From: Nitrincola sp. A-D6
GTDB taxonomy: Bacteria; Pseudomonadota; Gammaproteobacteria; Pseudomonadales; Balneatricaceae
Reading direction: 5' to 3'
Assembly: GCF_000764495.1 (NCBI RefSeq)
Contig: NZ_JRLB01000117.1
Coordinates: forward strand, 1-40,976
DNA length: 40,976 nucleotides
A model generated the notes under the pieces. That model searched no databases and was not told the DNA's origin. It saw nothing but the letters and a program-made list of their open reading frames with translations. A program made the position numbers and the translations under genes. Positions within the stretch are counted from its first letter, which is position 1. Every line of letters starts with the position of its first letter. Positions 36,451-40,976 of this stretch are shown here, one piece after another.

Positions 36451-36492
36451 GCCCCTTTACAACGCAGCTCACTGTGCTAAAAAATCACAAGT

Positions 36493-36507
36493 GCACAGAA
36501 TTGGTGC
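36493..36507. promoter_or_regulatory. NtrC-like site upstream of glnL
   Basis: GCACAGAATTGGTGC is a perfect GCAC-N7-GTGC match; with flanks it reads TGCAC-N7-GTGCA. A second inverted pair with a shorter spacer (GCAC-N5-GTGC) overlaps it at 36506-36518. Confidence 0.78.
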
Positions 36508-36590
36508 ACTGTTTGTGCATTGTTTGATGGTAGAGTGGTTGAAAAACCCGTAGACACTGCACTTATTTGGATCGTAAGGGGTCATTTAAG

Positions 36591-36606
36591 TGGCACCTTT
36601 CTTGCT
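36591..36606 (+). promoter_or_regulatory. Sigma-54 promoter of glnLG
   Basis: TGGCAC-CTTTC-TTGCT matches the consensus exactly. Start of transcription is predicted near 36617, only about 15 bases before the glnL ATG, which still includes the AGAGGAG ribosome site. Confidence 0.9.
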
Positions 36607-36631
36607 ATAACAATGCAAGAGGAGATGTTTC

Positions 36632-37704
36632 ATGCCCATAAAAACGATTTATCAGCAGATACTGGATAACCTGACTACTTCAGTGATTCTGCTCGATAAT
36701 CAGCTGTTTATAATCTATATGAACCCAGCAGCGGAAATGTTGCTGCAGGCATCCATACGTCGTTTAAAAGGTAAGGCTGTATATGAGTGGTTAGTGTTTA
36801 GTGAAGAGGATCTGGAGTTGATGCGTGATGCGTTAACCACATCGCATCCATACAGTAAACGCGAAGCCCGCCTGATGAATGCGATGGGGCAGGAACTGCT
36901 GATTGACTATAGTGTTAATTTGTCACCGTCATTGGGGTTGTTGCTGGAAGTTCAGGCAAGAGATCGGTTACTGCGTATTGAAAGAGAAGAAGAGCTTTTG
37001 TCCCGCCATGCTACAGCTCGCTCATTAGTCAGAGGGCTTGCGCATGAGATCAAAAATCCCTTGGGTGGGATTCGCGGAGCCGCACAGCTATTGGAGCGTG
37101 AGCTTACAGATGTTGATTTGCACGATTACACACGTGTGATCATAGATGAAGCGGACCGGTTACGTAATTTAGTTGATCGTTTGCTCGGCCCGCATAAGTT
37201 GCCACACCTGGAGATGGTTAATATTCATGCCATCCTGGAGCGTGTCTGCCACTTGGTCAGAGCTGAATCTGAAGAGAAAATTAGCTTAACGCGAGATTAT
37301 GATCCGAGTATTCCGGAATTCTCTGGGGATAAAGAGCAGTTGATTCAGGCCATTCTTAATATTGTCCGTAATGCTATGCAAGCACTGCATGAGTCAGCTA
37401 CTGAAAACCCGTCTATCACGATTAAAACACGTGCTCTGCGACAGATGACGCTGGGTACAGAAAGGCATAGGTTAGTGTGTTCAATCGAAATAGTTGATAA
37501 CGGTCCAGGTATTCCGGATGAGCTTGCCTCCTCAATTTTTTATCCGATGGTTACCGGGCGTGCTGAAGGTTCAGGCTTGGGCTTGTCAATTGCACAGTCC
37601 ATCATTAACCGACACCGTGGCTTATAGAGTGCACTACAGAGCCAGGTCAGACACGATTTAACTTACTAATACCACTGGAGCAGGATCATGAATACAAGCG
37701 GTAA
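36632..37704 (+). CDS. glnL: Nitrogen regulation sensor kinase NtrB (frame shifted near 37625)
   Basis: About 357 residues after repair. PAS domain (about 10-70), phospho-acceptor His138 in GLAHEIKNPLGGIRGAAQLL, N box NIVRNAMQAL, G1 DNGPGIPDEL and G2 GRAEGSGLGLSIAQ. The frame as given stops at NRHRGL; one added A near 37625 gives GLIECTTEPGQTRFNLLIPLEQ, the standard NtrB ending, and a stop at 37704 that overlaps the glnG start by 17 bases. It phosphorylates or dephosphorylates NtrC according to the PII protein signal. No PII gene is in the window. Confidence 0.93.
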
Positions 37705-39115
37705 TGTCTGGGTGGTTGATGATGACCGTTCGATACGCTGGGTGCTTGATAAAGCCTTAAGCTCAGCCGGTCTGAAGACTGCTATTTTCGAAAGTGCAGA
37801 TCAGTTACTGAAAAAACTGTCGCAGGAACAACCTGATGCCATTATCAGTGACATACGTATGCCGGGAATAGATGGATTGGAGATGCTGGAGCGTATCCAT
37901 GTTGACTATCCAGATCTGCCGATCATTATTATGACAGCACATTCTGATCTGGATAGTGCTGTAGCATCATACCGTGGCGGTGCTTTTGAATACCTGCCTA
38001 AGCCCTTTGATGTCGATGATGCGGTTGCGCTGGTTGCAAGAGCGGTAGAACATGCCCATGAGCGGCGGGAAAAAACCCCTGATCTGATTGAAGCGGATAC
38101 AGCAGAAATCATTGGTGAAGCGCCTGCCATGCAGGAAGTGTTTCGTGCTATCGGGCGCTTGTCACAATCAAATATTACCGTGCTGATCAATGGCGACTCC
38201 GGGACGGGTAAAGAGCTAGTCGCGCATGCTCTGCATCGACATAGTCCGCGTGTGGCGCATCCGTTTATTCCACTCAATATGGCAGCCATCCCCAAAGATC
38301 TGATTGAATCAGAACTGTTTGGTCATGAAAAAGGGGCCTTCACCGGTGCCGCTGCCGCGAGGCGCGGGCGTTTTGAGCAGGCCGATGGCGGGACGCTATT
38401 TCTGGATGAAATTGGGGATATGCCAGCAGATACTCAAACGCGTTTACTGCGAGTTTTGGCTGATGGCGAGTTTTATCGGGTAGGGGGTCATACGCCGGTT
38501 AAGGTAGATGTGCGTATTATCGCGGCAACCCATCAGAATCTTGAAACGCTGGTGCAGGAGGGGCGTTTTCGTGAAGATTTGTTTCATCGCTTAAATGTCA
38601 TCCGCATTCATATTCCCAGGTTGTCGCAGCGACGTGAAGATATTCCACGACTGGCGCGCTATTTTCTGGCTCGTTCAGCAGAAGAGCTCAGCGTGGAACC
38701 GAAAACACTTAAGTCAGATACTGAAGAGTTCATCTGTGATCTACCCTGGCCAGGTAATGTTCGGCAACTGGAGAATACCTGTCGCTGGTTAACGGTGATG
38801 GCCTCGGGTAGAGAAGTGTTGATTTCAGATTTACCACCCGAGTTATTGGATCGTCCGGAAATCAACCATCCAGTGGGTGGTAGTTGGGATCAGTTGTTAC
38901 GTAATTGGGCTGATCAGCAGTTGGTTCGCGGACGCAAATCAATTCTTAATGAAGCACTTCCAGCGTTTGAGCAGGCAATGATAGAGGTTGCGCTTAAACA
39001 CACAGCAGGTCGCAAGCGTGATGCTGCTGAGTTGTTGGGTTGGGGGCGCAATACGCTGACCCGCAAGATTAAAGAGCTGGGTATGGAAGCTGATGATGAA
39101 GATGACGATAGTTAA
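37688..39115 (+). CDS. glnG: Nitrogen regulation response regulator NtrC
   Basis: 475 residues, intact. Receiver with phospho-acceptor Asp55 (AIISDIRMPGIDG), AAA+ domain with Walker A GDSGTGKE (169-176), the sigma-54 contact loop GAFTGA (216-221) and Walker B GTLFLDEIGDMP, then a Fis-type helix-turn-helix at the C-terminus (RDAAELLGWGRNTLTRKIKEL). It activates sigma-54 promoters from upstream GCAC-N7-GTGC sites under nitrogen limitation. Likely targets in this window are glnA, its own operon, amt and the amidoligase locus. GGAG lies nine bases before the ATG. Confidence 0.97.
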   Translation: MNTSGNVWVVDDDRSIRWVLDKALSSAGLKTAIFESADQLLKKLSQEQPDAIISDIRMPGIDGLEMLERIHVDYPDLPIIIMTAHSDLDSAVASYRGGAFEYLPKPFDVDDAVALVARAVEHAHERREKTPDLIEADTAEIIGEAPAMQEVFRAIGRLSQSNITVLINGDSGTGKELVAHALHRHSPRVAHPFIPLNMAAIPKDLIESELFGHEKGAFTGAAAARRGRFEQADGGTLFLDEIGDMPADTQTRLLRVLADGEFYRVGGHTPVKVDVRIIAATHQNLETLVQEGRFREDLFHRLNVIRIHIPRLSQRREDIPRLARYFLARSAEELSVEPKTLKSDTEEFICDLPWPGNVRQLENTCRWLTVMASGREVLISDLPPELLDRPEINHPVGGSWDQLLRNWADQQLVRGRKSILNEALPAFEQAMIEVALKHTAGRKRDAAELLGWGRNTLTRKIKELGMEADDEDDDS

Positions 39116-39154
39116 AGGCTGTTGTAATTTGTTGTGATGAGGATATATCCGGGT

Positions 39155-39188
39155 ACTGGCAGCTCGCTCTCCTGAGAGAGCTGCCAGT
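39155..39188. terminator. Hairpin between convergent glnG and the amt-linked small gene
   Basis: CTGGCAGCTC and GAGCTGCCAG form a 10-bp stem, flanked by one more A-T pair, with TCTC/GAGA able to pair inside the loop. There is no T run on either side, so a terminator role for both genes is plausible but not certain. Confidence 0.55.
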
Positions 39189-39198
39189 GAACCGACAG

Positions 39199-39375
39199 TT
39201 AGCGGTTTTTCAACGGATCCATTGGACTGCTAAAGCTGTTTTTTTCGTGTACCGCACTCGCGATCACTACCAGGATAACAGCGGCGGCAACACCGAGGGT
39301 AATCAGACCCAGTATCACGGGTTTGTCGAAGAAGGTGAATACGGCGCTGGCGCCTTCAAATGTAGTTAGACTCAT
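39199..39375 (-). CDS. Small single-helix membrane protein downstream of amt
   Basis: 58 residues, starting MSLTTFEGASAVFTFFDKPV. One strong membrane helix (about residues 20-41, LGLITLGVAAAVILVVIASA) and a short polar tail ending SPMDPLKNR. AGGA lies seven bases before the ATG, and the gene starts 50 bp after the amt stop on the same strand, so it should be in the same transcript. I do not recognise the family. It could be an accessory subunit of the ammonium transporter, but that is inference from position only. Confidence 0.72.
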   Translation of the reverse strand: MSLTTFEGASAVFTFFDKPVILGLITLGVAAAVILVVIASAVHEKNSFSSPMDPLKNR

Positions 39376-39425
39376 AGTAAATCCTCTTAATTAATAGTTT
39401 GACCAGCGATCATCTGTCTGCTGGT

Positions 39426-40802
39426 TCAGGCAAGTTTATTTTCCATAGGGATAGAGGTTGTCGAACTGCTGTTCTCGAAGCGGGTAACGGGAGCTTGTCC
39501 ATGCATTGCAGCCCATTCGGGATAAGCCTGAGCTGGCACCTCGGTCAAATCCAGTCCACGCTCTTCAGCCTGTGCGGGAACACGCAGCATACCAGCCTGC
39601 TTTAGCAGGTAAGAGAGCAGGTAGCCTGGAATGAACCCCAGTGAGGCCATAACGATGGCACCGACCAGCTGGCCGGTAAAGCTGATATCGGCCATACCTT
39701 CCATATTGGGATAACCGCTGAGAAACACGCCACTGATCAGTAGTCCGGCGAATCCGGCAAAGCCGTGAACGGCAAATGCACCCACCGCATCATCAATGCG
39801 AAAGCGTAGCAATAGCTGATTAACCATAGGCGCCAGGCATCCAACACCCAGAGCGATCAGGTAAGCCAGTCCCGGGTGGTAGAGGTCCAGGCCAGGAGCA
39901 ACCGAAATAATGCCGACCAGGCCACCAGACATCATCCAGAAAGGTTCACGGCTGACCAGGTAAGCACCGACAACGCCACCGGCAAATCCCATGAGGGTGT
40001 TAAAAGAAAAGGCGGACAGGGTTGTCGGCTGACCGTAAATATTGATCCACTGCGCGCCTTCGTTGTAAATAATGCAACCGCCGAGAAAGCCAAAAAAACC
40101 AACAATAATGAGCATCAATCCAACGATGCTCATTGGCATGCTATGGCCCACGATGGGATTGACCGAGCCGTCGTTATTGAAGCGTCCGATACGCGGTCCC
40201 AGATTAATGACCACCGCCAGTGCAAAAAAGCCGGCGACCATGTGTACGACACCTGCAGCGCCGACATCATGGTAACCCCATTTTACCGTCAGCCAGCCTT
40301 CCGGGTGCCAGCCCCAGGCAGCTGCCAGAAGCCAGAGGACGCCACCAAGCACTAGTGTCAGAATCAGGAAGGCGCTGACACGAGCACGTTCAATAATAGC
40401 GCCAGAAAAAATAGAGCCAGTAGTTGCGGCAAACAGTGCAAACGCCCCCCAGAAAATGCCGGTGGCATTGTCCTGGATGTTAGGTCCCATTGATTGGCTC
40501 CAGGGCATAGCGCCCAAGAAGGCGTCCATTCTTGGCACCAGTCCATCCGGAAAGGCGTTGTAGATCGCCCAGCCGATCAGGTAAACAACCGGTATGATCA
40601 GTGCGAAAGCGAGAATATTTTTAACCCCGGCAGCCAGGGCGTTTTTAAGGCGCGATGCGCCAATTTCATAAGAGAGAAATCCGGCGTGGATCAGTATCAT
40701 CAAGGCGGTACACCACCAGTAGAAAATCTCCATGTTTAAGGTGTTGGTCATTTCGATCAGAGCATGTAGCTCTGCAAGGGAAGGGGTTTGAAGCTCATCC
40801 AT
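39426..40802 (-). CDS. amt: Ammonium transporter, Amt family
   Basis: 458 residues with 11 membrane helices. The twin pore histidines are in DVGAAGVVHMVAGFF and GAFAVHGFAG. The C-terminal tail keeps the AmtB-like pattern AGMLRVPAQAEERGLDL, which in relatives contacts GlnK, and is then extended by about 45 residues (to MENKLA). No clear cleavable signal peptide; the N-terminus is a polar stretch before helix 1. It imports ammonium at the inner membrane. GAGGA lies seven bases before the ATG. No glnK is adjacent in the window, unlike in enterobacteria. Confidence 0.94.
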   Translation of the reverse strand: MDELQTPSLAELHALIEMTNTLNMEIFYWWCTALMILIHAGFLSYEIGASRLKNALAAGVKNILAFALIIPVVYLIGWAIYNAFPDGLVPRMDAFLGAMPWSQSMGPNIQDNATGIFWGAFALFAATTGSIFSGAIIERARVSAFLILTLVLGGVLWLLAAAWGWHPEGWLTVKWGYHDVGAAGVVHMVAGFFALAVVINLGPRIGRFNNDGSVNPIVGHSMPMSIVGLMLIIVGFFGFLGGCIIYNEGAQWINIYGQPTTLSAFSFNTLMGFAGGVVGAYLVSREPFWMMSGGLVGIISVAPGLDLYHPGLAYLIALGVGCLAPMVNQLLLRFRIDDAVGAFAVHGFAGFAGLLISGVFLSGYPNMEGMADISFTGQLVGAIVMASLGFIPGYLLSYLLKQAGMLRVPAQAEERGLDLTEVPAQAYPEWAAMHGQAPVTRFENSSSTTSIPMENKLA

Positions 40803-40913
40803 AGGTCAATCCTCGGAAAGGTTATTGGGGCGGCTTAAAACACAGTCATAGACGTACCAAAAGGTCGACTAGTTATTTATTTCTGGTTATAAAATGTTCC
40901 GGAAAGGAATGTA

Positions 40914-40929
40914 AGCAGGGTGCGTGCCA
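40914..40929 (-). promoter_or_regulatory. Sigma-54 promoter of amt
   Basis: On the minus strand TGGCAC-GCACC-CTGCT: exact -24 box and GG-N10-GC spacing, one mismatch in the -12 box. Predicted start near 40903, about 100 bases before the ATG. NtrC sites would lie beyond the right edge; none is seen in the remaining 47 bp. Confidence 0.75.
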
Positions 40930-40976
40930 GATCGATGTAAAGTTGGGTTATTAGGTTGAAAGTCAGTATATGCGGG

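Overview
The window looks like part of the chromosome of a Gram-negative gammaproteobacterium, probably a marine Oceanospirillales-type organism. The basis is the glnA-glnL-glnG block next to typA, a type I glutamine synthetase with an adenylylation Tyr at residue 397, the 23S-5S operon end, TonB receptors, an Mla-like transporter and PBP4. The placement is inference; no database search was possible.

Layout. (1) 1-1573: 3' part of a 23S rRNA gene, the 5S gene and the rrn terminator. (2) 1658-3767: a DUF2892 inner-membrane peptide and a Crp/Fnr regulator on the minus strand, then a DUF2489 protein and a small anchored protein on the plus strand. (3) 3773-13118, minus strand: dacB (PBP4), two tandem paralogous TonB-dependent receptors, a lone periplasmic ABC_sub_bind-type protein and a BarA-like hybrid sensor kinase. 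(4) 13248-19264, plus strand: a four-gene Mla-like lipid transporter (STAS-MlaE permease, ATPase, MCE protein, lipoprotein), a DUF442 protein and a 703-residue protein with a SLOG-like N-terminus and paired membrane helices. (5) 19304-29713: a double amidoligase/transglutaminase locus. The minus arm holds a DUF2126 transglutaminase, a fused ATP-grasp/Alpha-E protein and a second transglutaminase. The divergent plus arm holds a separate ATP-grasp, a separate Alpha-E and a membrane protein. (6) 29770-34595, minus strand: an NSS-family transporter, dtd, pip and typA. (7) 34990-40976: the nitrogen-control block glnA, glnL (ntrB), glnG (ntrC), amt and a 58-residue membrane peptide after amt.

Main biological point. 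The nitrogen genes carry sigma-54 promoters (glnA and glnL match TGGCAC-N5-TTGCT exactly, amt has one mismatch), and glnA and glnL have upstream NtrC-like GCAC-N7-GTGC sites. The same signature lies in the 331-bp divergent region of the amidoligase locus: a perfect and a near-perfect NtrC site 20 bp apart, flanked by two outward-facing sigma-54-like promoters. I infer that this uncharacterised peptide-ligase/transglutaminase system belongs to the nitrogen-starvation regulon of this organism.

Data quality. Nine genes are broken by a total of twelve single-base reading-frame shifts, eleven of which are repaired by adding one base, often in a short homopolymer. This looks like uncorrected sequencing error rather than decay. 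I give the repaired full spans and state the break position in each entry.
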